Assembly: GCA_003194525.1 (NCBI GenBank)
Contig: NBIV01000072.1
Span: 1 to 64,000 of the forward strand
Reading direction: 5' to 3'
DNA from: Gracilariopsis chorda
Taxonomy: Eukaryota > Rhodophyta > Florideophyceae > Gracilariales > Gracilariaceae
DNA: 64,000 bases
Part shown: in pieces, positions 22,041 to 33,906 of the stretch
Position numbering within the stretch: the first letter of the stretch is position 1
How the letters are laid out: each line of letters opens with the position of its first letter
The notes under the pieces: generated by a model
Databases searched by the model: none
What the model was told of the DNA's origin: nothing
What the model saw: the letters and a program-made list of their open reading frames with translations, nothing else
Translations under genes and position numbers: made by a program

Positions 22041-25000
22041 ATGTCTGAGACGCAGTCAATCCCTGAAAGCAGCCACCACACGGATGAATCTACACCGGAA
22101 ATCACATACCAGGAACCTTCTTTTGTTTCTACTTCTATCGATCATCCACAACTGGTGCGCACAGATTCCGCTTCAATCAGGAAGTTTCTTGGCCTTTATG
22201 ATCAGTATCGCAAGGACATCACCGCTCGCGCTCTACAACTTGCCGTAGTAGACTCTACGACGACAGAACCAGTCCGACCGGTTCATCTCACGTACTGTGT
22301 TGATCTGGAATGGCTAGAGTCTATCATTGACTTCCACCTCATACCGGATCTTTCCTGTCCTGACATGGTTACTGATGATATGCTGCGTATATTTTTGGAA
22401 CAGCGATCGCAAACTAAGTGGACATCTATTTCGCTCTCAGCTCTGAATGTGCTCATTGAGAAAGAACTTCGAATGGACATGTCGGACACGTCCGCACCAA
22501 TGCGGATGGAAAATCTATTCGCGTCCTATTTGCCGTTTCTGAGGCGACATGGACTGAAATGGGTCACGACATCTCGACCCAAAACAGCAATTGGCCACAT
22601 CATTTCCGCCATGAAACCGAAATCTTCACGCACAAAGCTCGAATCAAACATTGAATCCTCTCACATGGAACTAAACAAAGATTTCACCGGTTTCTTCAAA
22701 CACGCCACGGCCGTGTCTCAATCTTTTGACGACATTGATAACGGCCCCACCTCCCGCGGCTCTAGCTCTCACTCTCGTAAAGAACGAAAAAGCTCATCGT
22801 CGGAGAAAACGGCTGGAAACTCCGCATCAAGCACGGCAAACAGTGAGCCGCGCAAATCACGTTCAAACAGCAGGCATCCTCCCGCATGCCCCCACCTACC
22901 GTGCAAGAAGAAGGAAATACGTCACTGGATAGATGACTGTGATTTTTGTAATGATGAGGAGAGGCACGAGTACAAGGTTGAGCTTGCGGCGAAGAAGGCC
23001 GCTGATGGACCTTCCAAATCCACACGCAGCCAGAAAACTAAGCAAACGTCCAGCGAGAATAAGGGCACAGTGAAAAAACTGCAGCCGTCTAAAACCTCCC
23101 ACCCAGGCCCGTGCTGCGTCATCATCGTATCGGACGGCCAAACCTCCTTGGATGGTACTGGACGTTGTGATGACGGCAGTGACGACAGCATCGTGTCACC
23201 AAGTCTCGCTGAGAAGGCAGCACTAAAGGGCATTGGAACAATTGCTGCCATCAAAACCACTCACCTCTCTGTCGCGCTGAAATCTGGTCCCAACCTGCAA
23301 AGCTTCGCATTTTCTAGGACATGTACAGCACCGCGCACAGTCCTGCATCTTTCTTCATGCAGTCTGGCTTTGGTCAATATCACGTACTTGGTCGTGGATA
23401 ATGACCTTGCATGCGAGGAACTACTCATCGGCCGCCCTGTTCTACGCAATCTTCGTGTAGACACGGAAATACAACTGGACAAAAATCTGTTTGCTTTAAA
23501 TGGTGCAGACTGTTCAGATGTAGGAAACCCCGCAGTCTGTCCCGGTGAAAGTTACGTGAGTAGGTTAATGACCGCCAGACTACACAAAGATTCAAGCACC
23601 ACAACTGCAATTCTTATCAAACCACCGCAACCAAACCGTCCGAGAGTCCACTATCACGCAGAGAAGCATTTACAGTACCCATTCCCAGATCCCTTGCTTC
23701 TTGACCCTCTCGAAAGCGACAAACACGACGAAATCAAGTCAGCTGTCAACGAAATGGTGGAGAACACGCAACACTCTGGCATGACCGACGGTCAGGTGAC
23801 TAAACTGCGCAGCGCTCTGGAGGACAACATGGACATCTTCCGAGTCTCTCTCTCAGCAGGACCACCTGCAAAAATCAGACCAGTAAAGATCGAGTTATCT
23901 CCAGAAGCCATCCCACTCCGCGTCAGGCTTCACAACTACTCGCAAGAGCAGCGAAAGTTTCTACATCTCTTTTTCGAGGATCTCGTTCGAACCGGAATGG
24001 CCTACCCAAACCCAACATCTCCATGGGCCACTGCCCCATTGATTGTGTCAAAACCTGGCCCGGCTCATTTCCGATTCACTGTTGACCTACGTCCGGTGAA
24101 CAAGTACACCATCAAGCATCAATTCCCCATGCCAAACATCAAGCAGGAGCTGTTGAAACTCGCACACTCTAAATTCTTCGCCACGTTTGACCTATCTCAC
24201 GGATATTGGCAGTTCCCTCTCCACGAAGACTCTCAGGCGCTACAGTCTTTCATAACACCCGACAGAAGGTCTTTCCCAACACGAGTCCTTCATGGCACAA
24301 CCAATGCCACAACTCACCTTCAATCAGTCCTCGCTGAGATATTTCCGAAGGAACTACGTCAATCCCTCGTGTATTGGCTTGATGATATTCTACTACACAA
24401 CAGAAAAATGGAAGGAATCCTTCAACAAATTCGGAAGCTCTTCCAGGCCTGCAAGGAACACTCAATCCATCTCCACCCAAATAAGTGTATTCTGTTTTCA
24501 ACTTCAATCAGGTGGTGCGGAAGAAATATCTACGAATCAGGAGTACGGTATGCTCCACGAAAACTCAATGGTCTGTTAGCAATAGAAACTCCGACCAATG
24601 GAGGCCACCTCCAGCAATTTCTGTGTGCACTGCAGTGGGTTAAGATGAGCATACACAACTTCTCCAAGATCATACTACCGTTGAAAAACTTTTTGGAAAA
24701 TGTGTAAAAGAAAGCTGGAAAGCGCACAAAGACTTCCGTGGCAAAGGTAGATCTTGCGGGCTTCGGTTGGTCCGGACTAGAAACCCAGGCATTTCGAGCT
24801 TGTAAAGAGGCACTTGCCCACAGCGTTATACTCGCACACAGGAAGGAGAATCAGAGACTCGTTATATACACAGACGCTTCCGACAACCTATGGTCTGGCA
24901 TCATCACTCAAGTTCCGCTCTCCGACCTCACCAAACCACACGAAAAACAGCAGCACAGTTCTCTAGCATTTTGTTCAGGTTTCTTTAACACCACCCAACT

Positions 25001-26807
25001 GGGTTAGTCTGTCTTGGAGAAGGACGCGTTTGCCATACTTTCTACGTTGGAACGGATGCATTGGCTTGTAGCCACCTCAACCGGATTTGATCTCTACACC
25101 GATCATAGCAATCTTATATTCCTTTTCGACCCTCTATCCATCATTTCTGATCTTAGCCTCCCGTCCGTTCGAAAAGTCCTCCGATGGGCAATGAGGCTTA
25201 GCGCCTACAACTACACTTGCTTCCATGTCAAAGGCACCGACAATGTGTGGGCTGATCTTCTCACTCGCTGGGCTGCACCTCCAACGGTCCGCGGATTGGT
25301 GCAAATTCCTGTTCTCCCATCAAGCTCCGCCGAGAATTTCTCATGTCCGAAGCCTCAATAAATAATTGCAGTGCAGTCAGCGAACAAATCACATCGTCCT
25401 GAGGGCCTACAGATGGAAGACGGATTGTGGAAAGTTCAGGACGGCGCTGTATGGATCCCTGACAATGCGGAAGATCTTCAGTTACCACTGTGCATCATCG
25501 CGCACACTGGACGATGCGGACACCGAGGCAGAATCCCAACCACAAACACGCTACGGAAACAATCCACAAGAACCACTCTAACAGTAAACATCCGTGAATT
25601 CATCCGCGCTTGCATTCAATGCATTTCTTTTACCAGTAGAGAGAAGTTACCACGTCCTTTTGGACCGGCAGTACACGGCACGGCACCCAATGATCTCCTA
25701 CAGTTCGAGTTTCTGGAGATTGGACCGGGCAGAGGCGGCGAGAAATACATTCTCATGCTCCGCGATGACCATTCCGACTACAAGTGGTTGTCTGCGTTTT
25801 CAAGTACAGCTGCTGAAAACGCGGCTCAGGCGATCGTCGATTGGTGCACAGCTTTTGTCACACCAAAGGGTCTCATGTCCGACGGACCTGCTCACTTCCG
25901 AAACGAAACTGTACGCCTACTCTGCAAATTTCTACGTATGCCGCATCACTTCACACTTCCATACACTCCGTGGAGCAACGGAGCAGTGGAGCGTTTAGGG
26001 AAGGAAGTTATTCGAACTTTTAGAGCATTGACATCCGAACTACAAATGGATTTCAAGGAAAGGACAGATTTGCTACCCGTGATACAGAGCATCCTCAACA
26101 ACTCTGCCTTTTCGCACTGAATGAACATTGCACCGGTAACCGCTTTTCTTGGCATGGAGCCGCCTCCGCCCATCTCCTCGTTCTTCCGTTCCTCCACTCG
26201 TAAGGCCATGAAAGTTTCGGAGTTCACCCAGGAGCGCTGCGTTAACATCAAGACCTTACAGGAAGCTTGCGTACAGCTTCAACCTCCGGTACAAAACGCA
26301 CTCCAGAAGAACCAAAAGGCATCAAAGGAAAAGGCGTCAAGAGCCACTCTCCTAAAGTTTGTCGAAGGCAATTATGTCTTGGTGGCGCATGGTGATTTTC
26401 ATGCGGTGGAGAAACTCGCACTGCAAAGGCGCGGACCTCGCCGCATCCAAAACGCTCTATCAAGTTACGTCTTTTAGGTGGAAGATCTACGCAGTGGCCT
26501 AACGGAAGACATTCATGGTTGTCGCCTCAAATACTAGCACAACAGCTCGTTGGACACAGAGACCATAATGTCGCACGTCATAGCTTCGGAAACTGGAATG
26601 CCAGTCAAAAGTTTATTGAAACTGGTAAAAACCAAAGAAATGCTCATTGTTAAAGTGCGCTGGAAGTGACTAAGGACAAAGGAAGACACATTGGGACCAC
26701 TGGTGATTATATACGAAGATGTCCCCTTCATGCTACAGCGCTTGATTAAGCGTAACAACGCTGCACGCAACCTGGTTTGCGACGCTCGTTTGCAACCCAC
26801 TCTTTGA
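22041..26807 (+). pseudogene. Ty3 G3 gag-protease-pol polyprotein
   Basis: One frame from MSETQSIPESS (22041) to TGA at 26805. Gag is followed by a Cys/His cluster (CPHLPCKKKEIRHWIDDCDFC spread over 22888-22960). The protease has a weak centre (LDGTGRCDDG). RT spans about 23880-24680: FRFTVDLRPVNKYTIK, ATFDLSHGYWQFPL and a catalytic LDD (YWLDDIL). RNase H: IYTDASDNLWSG and LYTDHSNL. Integrase: a H/C zinc end, first Asp in QFEFLEIG (Asp changed to Glu), SDGPAHFRNE and the third Glu in NGAVERLGKE. A chromodomain-like end lies at 26560-26740. In-frame stops are at 24705, 25005, 25359, 26118, 26475, 26535 and 26667. No frameshift. Confidence 0.85.
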
Positions 26808-26817
26808 AAGAGGGGAT

Positions 26818-27037
26818 TGTAGCCGTCTCCGGCTGCATAGCGCTGGACGGAACCCAAAAAGGCTACTTAAACCCTAGTTGTATAGGTTACACTAGCGTAG
26901 GTATTTTATCAAATGCTTGCAGTTCCCAATTGGAGAACACGGTAGTGGCATTTAAGCCCCAAGAACATCGCCTCTCAATAAATCGAGGCATCGAACCTCA
27001 CCTTTCCATCGACGAACAACTCGCGTATTTCGCCACA
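26818..27037 (+). repeat. 3' LTR of Ty3 G3
   Basis: 220 bp counterpart of 21767-21984, preceded by the polypurine tract GAAAGAGGGGA. It is followed at once by the right copy of repeat X. Confidence 0.8.
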
Positions 27038-27172
27038 CAGAGGCGGGCAATCGTGTCAAATTTTGACAGTGGTGTATCGCGTTTCGAGAACGGTATTGAG
27101 CTGGGAGGTGACATAAAGTTGGTTGGCGCCAGATTGTTGGAAATGCATGGTGGGGTACGATTCCTGATGAGA
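27038..27172 (+). repeat. flanking direct repeat X, right copy
   Basis: 135 bp counterpart of 21630-21766. It continues at 27173 into the GT-rich tandem array (AGTTTGAG...). Confidence 0.75.
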
Positions 27173-29290
27173 GCAGTTTGAGCGCGCGGCGGTTGTGGTG
27201 ACGGCAGTTTGATTTGACGAGGGTTGTGGTGATGGCAGTTGGTGGTGACGACGATTGGTGATGGGCATACTTTGAGGTGACTGGGGTTGTGATGGTGGCA
27301 GTGGGTAGTGGTAGCGGTTGGTGATAAGAACAGTTTGAGATGAGGACGGGGATTGTGGTGAGGGCAGATGATGGACACAGCGGTTGGTAGTGACGACGAT
27401 TAGTGGGAAGGGCAGTTGGCAGTCTGTTGCGGCAGATTGTTGCGGATGCCTGGTGGAGAAAAGTAGAGTAGAGACAGGAGACGAAAGGGGCAGAAGATGA
27501 GGATTGGTGGGTGGTGGTTGAGGGTGGGGCGGTGATGAGGTCATTTGACGTTGTCGGTGGATGATGATGGGGGATAGTGGCATGGTCAGGGTGTTAAATG
27601 GGCGTGGCGTCTATGGTGGGGGTGGTAGATGGCTGTTGGTGTATGGTGGTGAGAGCAAGGTGGTGGTGAAAGAGTAAGGGAGGTATTGGGGCAAAGCTCT
27701 GATCGTGGTTTGGTTTGTGGAGGTTTGCGGTGGTGGTAGATGGTGTTAGGTGCAGTTGGTGGGTGGTTTGGAAAAGGTTGAACGTGCGGCATGGAGTTAA
27801 TGACAGGGAGTTAGAGAAGTGTGTGATGATGAAGGTTGGCTTTGTTGTCAAATGCTCATGGGGACAGATGAGGGAATTCGGGTATGCTGTTGGAAGAGAG
27901 CTGTTGGAGGGGAGATTATGGTCAGGTGGTGACTGAGCGAGGCGGTTTGGAGGTAGTGGTTGGGGACAAGTAGTTGGAGGTAAGGCGGAAGTAAGGTTGG
28001 TTGATGGTGAAGGCGGCTGCTGATGAGGGCATTATTGGGATAACAAGAGAACGATTGTGATTGGTGGTGAAGACGATTGTTGATGAAGGCAGTTTGAGAA
28101 GACGGCGGATGTGGTGACGGTGGTTTGATATGACGAGGGTTGTGGTGATGGTAGTTGGTGTCAACGACGATTGGTGATGAGCATAGTTTGAGGTGACTGG
28201 GGTTGTGATGGCGGCAGTGGGTAGTGGTAGTGGTTGGTGATAAGAACAGTTTGAGATGAGGACGGGGGTTGTGGTGAGGGCAGATGGTGGACACAGCGGT
28301 TGGTGGTGGTGACGATTAGTGGGAAGGGCAGTTGGCAGTCTGTTGCGGCAGATTGTTGCGGATGCTGGTGGGGAAAAGTAGAGTAGAGACAAAAGACGAA
28401 AGGGGCAGAAGATGAGGATTGGTGGTGGTTGAGGGTGGGGCGGTGAGGAGGTCATTTGACGTTGTCGGTGGATGATGGTGGGGGATAGTGGCATGGTCAG
28501 GGTGGTGAATGGGCGTGGCGTCTTTGGTGGGGGTGGTAGATGGCTGTTGGTGTATGGTGGTGGAAACAATGTGGTGATGAAGGCGTTGTGGTGGCTGGGT
28601 GTTCATGCTTATTTGGTTGACGGTTTCTGAAGGTGATGATGGATGATGTTCGGTGCAGTTTACACTTCATGGGAAGAAAGGTGGATTTGTGGCATGTTGG
28701 CAATAGGACAGGGTGGTAGTGCAGAGTGTGGTACTAACGTTTGAAGTTGGTGTCAAATTTGGGTGGTTGCAGGTGGCGTATCAAAATTAAACGTGATGTT
28801 CGGGGCAAGGTTGTGTTCAGTGCGGTTGACGAAGACACCAGATGGTGGCTTAAGGGGAGTCACTTGGGCCAGGTGGGTCGGGACAAATTAGCTGGAGGCA
28901 AGATGATAGTAATATGTGTTGATGGAGTGGACTGATAGTGAAGACGGCATTATGCGTTGGCAAGGTGGTTATGGGGTTGCGCATGGCGGTTGATGGTGAA
29001 GACAGCGATTGATGGTGACGGAGATTGATAGTGAAGGCGATTGGTGATGACGCCGGCTTTGTGATGACGACGATTGGTGATGACGCCGGTTGTGGTACGG
29101 GCGGTTGTTGGTGACGATGGTGACGGTGGTAGCGGTGTTTGGGGAGACGGTGGTTGGGGGTGGTTGGAAACGGGCGTGCGAGCAGTTGGCGGCGCGGAAA
29201 TATGGGAGGGGACAGGATGGAGGAGAAATTTGGTGGTGCAGGCATGAAAGGTCAGAGCAGGGAGCGTGTGGCTGCTGGCGGCCTTAGAAA
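27173..29290 (+). repeat. GT-rich tandem array with a 916 bp duplication
   Basis: Low-complexity sequence of GGTTGTGGTGA, GGCAGTTTGA and GACGATTGGTGATGA words in loose units of about 30 bp. Superimposed is a large direct duplication: 27173-27672 and 28091-28585 match over about 500 bp at an offset of 916-918 bp, about 90% by eye, including a unique internal segment (CAGTCTGTTGCGGCAGATTG). Minus-strand open frames here are Pro/His/Thr/Ser repeats (for example ITNRRHH) and are products of composition, so no gene is called. Confidence 0.75.
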
Positions 29291-30267
29291 AAGAGATTGG
29301 TGCGGCGCCAGAGAGAAGAAGATTGGCGAAGGCGTCTTCAATTACATCGATTTCATGGCGGTACGTGCGTTGATGACGGCCACTTTTCATTCGTACATCA
29401 ATCGCTGATAAGTTCGGTTATTGACGAGTGTTTGCCAAGGCTTTCAATTCAAGTGAGTATGAGGGCAACCCTTGGCGGAGGCTCTCTCCCGGGAGAGTTG
29501 GCGAACGGATCCCGTGGCATAGTTGCGATTCGAAGCGCGCAACTTGAATACCAGTGATAATGCATGACCTGTCAGCCACACACAGTTCTGAGGATTGCAT
29601 GGCGGCATGCCGCGTGACGAAAACATGCTCAGGCTGATGCAAACGCTAGCGGCTAGGTCGGGCGTCGGGAACCGGGAGGGCGCTCTCGATATAAAAGTTG
29701 GACACTGACGAGCATCCAACCTGGAATTTTTTGCCGAGCTCTAACAAATGGGTACAAGTCGTGCCGCAAAAACCCCCCATATTTCCCATGCTTGGATAGG
29801 CTTGCCTTTCAATGTGTACGACAGTTGAGATGGGAGGCAAGATTGACAGCCAGTGATGGTCCGCTGCAGCTGATCGTACTACATTCCAGCGGAAGCCTTC
29901 GCAGTCCTTCGTATGGCGGGACTCTTCGCTATTGTCTTCTCGTGCATTGCTCATTCTCTCTTGGGTCCTTGATTGCCGAGGACCGCACTAGTGCATCATG
30001 TGCCACAGCTGGTCCTTTCTTCTGGCTGTCAAGCTTGCTTCCTCACGAAAGACAAACCGTGTCAGCCTTCTCTGTAACCATGCCAGGCACTTTTCTCACT
30101 CTTACCTTCACGAGGATACCTATCTTTGGCGCTTGAATAGCGCTTTTCGGTGCTCTGGTGGGCCGAGCAATCCAGGCTTTGTTGGTGGGCATGGTTTGAT
30201 CTCCCGTATGCAGCCAGTTATGGATGCCAATCTGATGCACAGACTCTTTAATTGTGTGTTCCGGGTC
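29291..30267. other. gene-poor stretch
   Basis: Short open frames on both strands (for example a 114-codon plus frame at 29792 and a 102-codon minus frame at 29646-29954) show no recognisable domain and overlap each other. Nothing I can call as a gene. Confidence 0.3.
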
Positions 30268-30783
30268 TTACATTGTCACATTCGTCAAGAAAAGAGTCTC
30301 AATCAGCGTTTTGAGTTTGTAGACCACGAGAATTTGCCCAATGGTATATTGTTTGGCGTTCAGATTTTGAACAATGAACGATGAACCAATTGTTTTTAGT
30401 CTACCACCAACACTACCAGTGCCACGCCATACATCGTGCAATGCAAAGTGATCTACGCTACACCCATGCAAACAAAGCCATTTCTTGCGAAGACCATCAG
30501 GACATCTAGATATTCTTATGACGTAAGATGTCATTGTGTGGCGAGGAGTGCCCTGCTTGGGAGGATAATTATTAACCGCCTTCGTCAAGGACTCAATAAC
30601 TCTATCCTGAAAGAATGAAAAATCTACCTCATGCATTGGCATCAATTTGTTTATTGACGTTACGTTGTGAGCAGGTGAGTATTCCAAGATACCGCGAAGA
30701 CGTGCGCGGAAGGTGCAGATGACGAAACACACGCGAATTGTTGAGTTTCCGTCTGAGAGAGCAACTTTTTTCTTGAAACCCAT
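30268..30783 (-). CDS. unrecognised 171-codon ORF
   Basis: Longest open frame of this region. It starts MGFKKKVALSDGNSTIRV and ends LIETLFLTNVTM. Composition looks protein-like (balanced, with several Cys and His), but I recognise no domain, signal peptide or membrane segment. It is followed on the same strand by further open stretches (30240-30043) separated by stops, so it may be the readable piece of a decayed larger gene, perhaps of a transposon. A spurious frame cannot be ruled out. Confidence 0.3.
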   Translation of the reverse strand: MGFKKKVALSDGNSTIRVCFVICTFRARLRGILEYSPAHNVTSINKLMPMHEVDFSFFQDRVIESLTKAVNNYPPKQGTPRHTMTSYVIRISRCPDGLRKKWLCLHGCSVDHFALHDVWRGTGSVGGRLKTIGSSFIVQNLNAKQYTIGQILVVYKLKTLIETLFLTNVTM

Positions 30784-32158
30784 TTATTCGCACACCTTTT
30801 GAAACAAATGTGAAAACATTAAAATATTATGCTCCTCCCCTAAGAACTGTTCAACATCAAATACGTCGGAATTTTTTCAATTCGTCAGTTCATATGTTTT
30901 ACATAAAATCAAAAATTTCGCTTCTCGGCACATGTGTAGACCACATTCGCATCAAACCTGGGCATTGCAACGGCTCAAGGGCCAGTGCATTGTTACCCTC
31001 GCTTGGCGGAACTTGCCCGTCGTTACGTGGGTCTTCGGCACAAGACCCAATGAAAGCTGGCTGGCCCGAACTTTTGCCATCGTGAAGGGCGAAGCAAACC
31101 CTCACCGTAACTCTTGAATTCAACTGCCAGTCTGACCTTCTCACAAGACCAAGATTCCGAGGAACTCTCTTCTGTCGTCAGTCGACGCCCGAGCGCACGC
31201 CTCGACAAAGAACTCGTAGAAAACCCTTGCCTGAGGAATTTTTGACCAGCCCTTTTTGTCGAGCCTGTTCAGTTAAATGGCTCGCCATGATCAACTCTGC
31301 TTCCGTGCATTGATCCGAACGCCCAACAGGTGGCCATCGCTCTATTTCCAACATTTGAACTTTTCCGCTAGCATTGTGCCAGTCTCCACACCAGCCCCTC
31401 ACGACAAGAAGGCGTAACTTCTACCTGCCTCTTCCTCTTCATACAAATCCTTTTCGCCTTGCTGCCTCGCCAACCGTCTTCAACAAGCTGCGGTGTCCAG
31501 AAAATCAGGATCTGCACCTCCTGGACCAGACCCGTCGAAGTTCTCCTCCCCCTTTTTGCTTCTGAACACTCCCCCGACAACGGTTTTGCTCCTTTAACTC
31601 AATTGGAGCTCTCTCGCGAAGTGTCTGTCCTACATAAAAGCTCCATCAAATATAAGTTCGTTTTCGATCAAAATTTGGACGTGTCCTCTTGTGGTGTCTT
31701 CTTCAGTCTTGCTTATTCTGCTTCGCTTCTTTTTGCGAGAAAGTAGCCATTTTTATTTGCAAGCGCAGCTCGATTGGTCGCACATGTCTGCTCCTCTGCG
31801 TTACGTTGTCAGAGATTTGCACCAGGCGTTTTCAGCAGAATCCTATCTTCCCAGTGACCTGGGCCGCATCGTCGCCCATCTTGTCGCTGTTCCAATTGCT
31901 ATGAAGAAGCGCATAACACAGGAAGTGGAATCCCAACACCTTGAACAAATAATCTTTTAAGAAGAAAATGCCGATCGTCTCCAGGCTCAAATAACGCCCT
32001 TTCACTGCATTTTAAACTTCAGCACTGCGGAGGATGAAGCCCCAATATCTTTTGCCTCTTCAGCAATGAAGGAAACTGTAGCTGGTCGAGCTACGCTGCA
32101 TTTGACTACGAGAAGCGTAGATGCCATGGATGCTCATATCGGAGTGCTCGTCACGATT
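30784..32158. other. no supported gene
   Basis: Open frames of 60-96 codons on both strands without recognisable motifs. The plus frame at 31691-31960 (SAPLRYVVRDLHQAFSAES) is the most protein-like. It could be a remnant of a gag, but this is a guess. Confidence 0.25.
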
Positions 32159-32470
32159 ATGAAAACGATTAAGCCGATCAGGCGCTCTTGTGCTGGTTCT
32201 CTGCACAGATCATTCATCTTTTTATGCTCCTCCTCTTTCCTGAAAACTCCGACCCATCTCTAGCTTGGCATATCTGCATGGTTGGAGCACCTCTCACACT
32301 GCATTGTGGTTACAGTGGCTGCGTATAGAAGTCATTTTCTTTAACCAGGCGGGACTTGAACCAGCGACCCTGCATCTGGGCCCAGAACTATGAAAACGAT
32401 TGAGCCAATTCGGCGCTTTGTCTTGGCTCTCTGCACAGATCATTCATCTGTTTATAACGATAGCTATGGT
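32159..32470. repeat. short direct repeat pair
   Basis: 32159-32230 and 32390-32457 share TGAAAACGATT(A/G)AGCC and CTCTGCACAGATCATTCATCT with small differences, an offset of 231 bp. The second copy includes the A-box-like part of the tRNA-like sequence at 32334-32412. The pair may be two heads of a short interspersed element. Confidence 0.45.
32334..32412 (-). ncRNA. tRNA-like sequence with Pol III boxes
   Basis: On the minus strand, TGGCTCAATCG (A-box-like, 32397-32407) is followed 35 nt later by GGTTCAAGTCC (B-box, 32352-32362). The T-arm pairs with one mismatch, but no D- or acceptor stem forms properly, so this is a tRNA-derived relic or SINE head rather than a working tRNA. Confidence 0.35.
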
Positions 32471-33214
32471 TACGCCATCGGCAGGCTACGTCAACATTTT
32501 GCGAATTCTCCACATCTGGATGTTACTTCTCCTTTCTCTATTGCACGAGCAAGCGGATGGCTTATCAGACTTTGGCCTGTTCTACGATTTCCATTTTGTT
32601 TCGTATCTCTATAGCACCTGACGATCCGCTTGGGTATGATATAAAGGACCCCAGGCTGAAGCAAAATTCTCTGATACTTCTGTGCAGATTCTGGATATTT
32701 CCCCGAGGAATAATGCTTGAGACTGTTTTCCTCATCTTCAAGTCTCTCTCATCAGTCGCACTGACGAGCCCTTGTCTGTATCAAGCATCGAACAACAGTC
32801 ATGCACACAACCGGTGCCCTCAGTCATACTGGTGTTCGTCGCCGTGATCGCCAGTACGCATGGTGCACCCCATTATCCGACCTGCCCTCCGTTCACATCC
32901 ATTTACCCTCAGAGGACCTACGAACTCCGTAGTCGGCAGGTACAAGAACTTTGAGCATTGTGGCTCTCCCAAGAACGACTGGCACTACTGTCGAATTATC
33001 TGTACCAAATTTGAATGAAACGATGACACTACCGGTTATACCCAGGTAGAGAACGATACTGTGACTCCGGCCCCCAGTGGAACTGGGCGCAGAAGAGCTA
33101 CACACGTCGACCCCCTAAGAGTTGTATACGGTAGTGAAGAACGTGCGAACCCATCCCTCAAAAAGCTGTTAACGCGGCAGATATAGTAAAGTCGATGATA
33201 CACAATAGTTGATA

Positions 33215-33900
33215 ATATGATGTTGATGGTTGTTTGTTGGTGTTTGTTGTTCTCTACTACTACGGATAGCGTCTGGTCTTTACATATCTATCAAGATACC
33301 ACTCTCTCCAATTCCCAGAGAATAAAAGCGCTGCCAAGGAATTATCTGTGTGTGCGTTTATATGAGCTCGTGTCCCTAATTCCAAGAGTGTGGGTAGGGG
33401 CTACATTGAAAAGAACCCCTCTGTAGTGGATGGCACTCATCCACTTCGGAACACCGGCATGCTACCTACGATGCATGTGGGTAGCAACCCCTTTTAGGTA
33501 GCTTCTAGACTGAGCTGTTCCCCATTTGAGAACAGCTTGAGTGCTCTTAAAGCGCTCATCACAGCCCTCTCAGAAAATCGGAGGCATCGAACTCTGGACG
33601 CTTTCACCCTCCTCCCTGCGTTAGCAGCCGACCAGCGCACACCCTCTCTCTCTAGATAAACCAATAACTATTCTGGCCATGCTCTTACCATTAATTCGGC
33701 GTCAGAAACTTGCCTCTCTCGGAGAGGCGGAAGTTCTCTACGTCGGGACGCCGCTCTTCGGCGGCATCTAAGAACGAAATGGTCTACGCTATTTAGTATG
33801 TTGAGCCCACACCCGAGCGGGCAGACAAATTTCCTGTTGTGGATAACCGTAGAGAGGGTGTAGTGCTGGTACTTGACTGTTAAGTATTGCGCCAAGGCAG
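33215..33900. other. hairpin-rich block of unknown origin
   Basis: Contains several perfect inverted repeats: AGTGGAT/ATCCACT (33426-33446), GCTGTTC/GAACAGC (33514-33535), GCCTCTC/GAGAGGC (33711-33727) and GCCG/CGGC (33749-33761). The style resembles G1 although I see no sequence match with it. A 75-codon minus frame at 33668-33895 with Cys-rich CPLGCGLNILNSVDHFVLRC is unrecognised. It may be the remains of a second hairpin-bearing element. Confidence 0.4.
33575..33650 (-). ncRNA. tRNA-like sequence (weak)
   Basis: Minus strand has GCGCTGGTCGGCTGCTAACG (D-arm-like) followed by AGTTCGATGCC (B-box-like, 33583-33593). No convincing cloverleaf. It overlaps the hairpin-rich block. Confidence 0.25.
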
Positions 33901-33906
33901 TATACT

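Larger units (their letters stand above)
21767..27037 (+). mobile_element. Ty3/gypsy element G3 with short LTRs
   Basis: Complete Ty3 element: 5' LTR 21767-21984, primer-binding site, one gag-pro-pol frame, polypurine tract (GAAAGAGGGGA, 26806-26816), 3' LTR 26818-27037. It differs from G1 in LTR length (about 220 bp against 827 bp) and in using a single reading frame. The frame is interrupted by seven stop codons but no indel. It is flanked by repeat X on both sides, not by a 5 bp duplication. Confidence 0.85.

Noticed and set aside
27056..29390. Several 130-215 codon minus-strand open frames, Pro/His/Thr-rich
   Set aside because: They follow the GT-rich tandem repeat and shift frame with it; no conserved domain. 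Explained by base composition.
32334..32412. Functional tRNA gene
   Set aside because: A- and B-box-like motifs are present but D- and acceptor stems do not pair.
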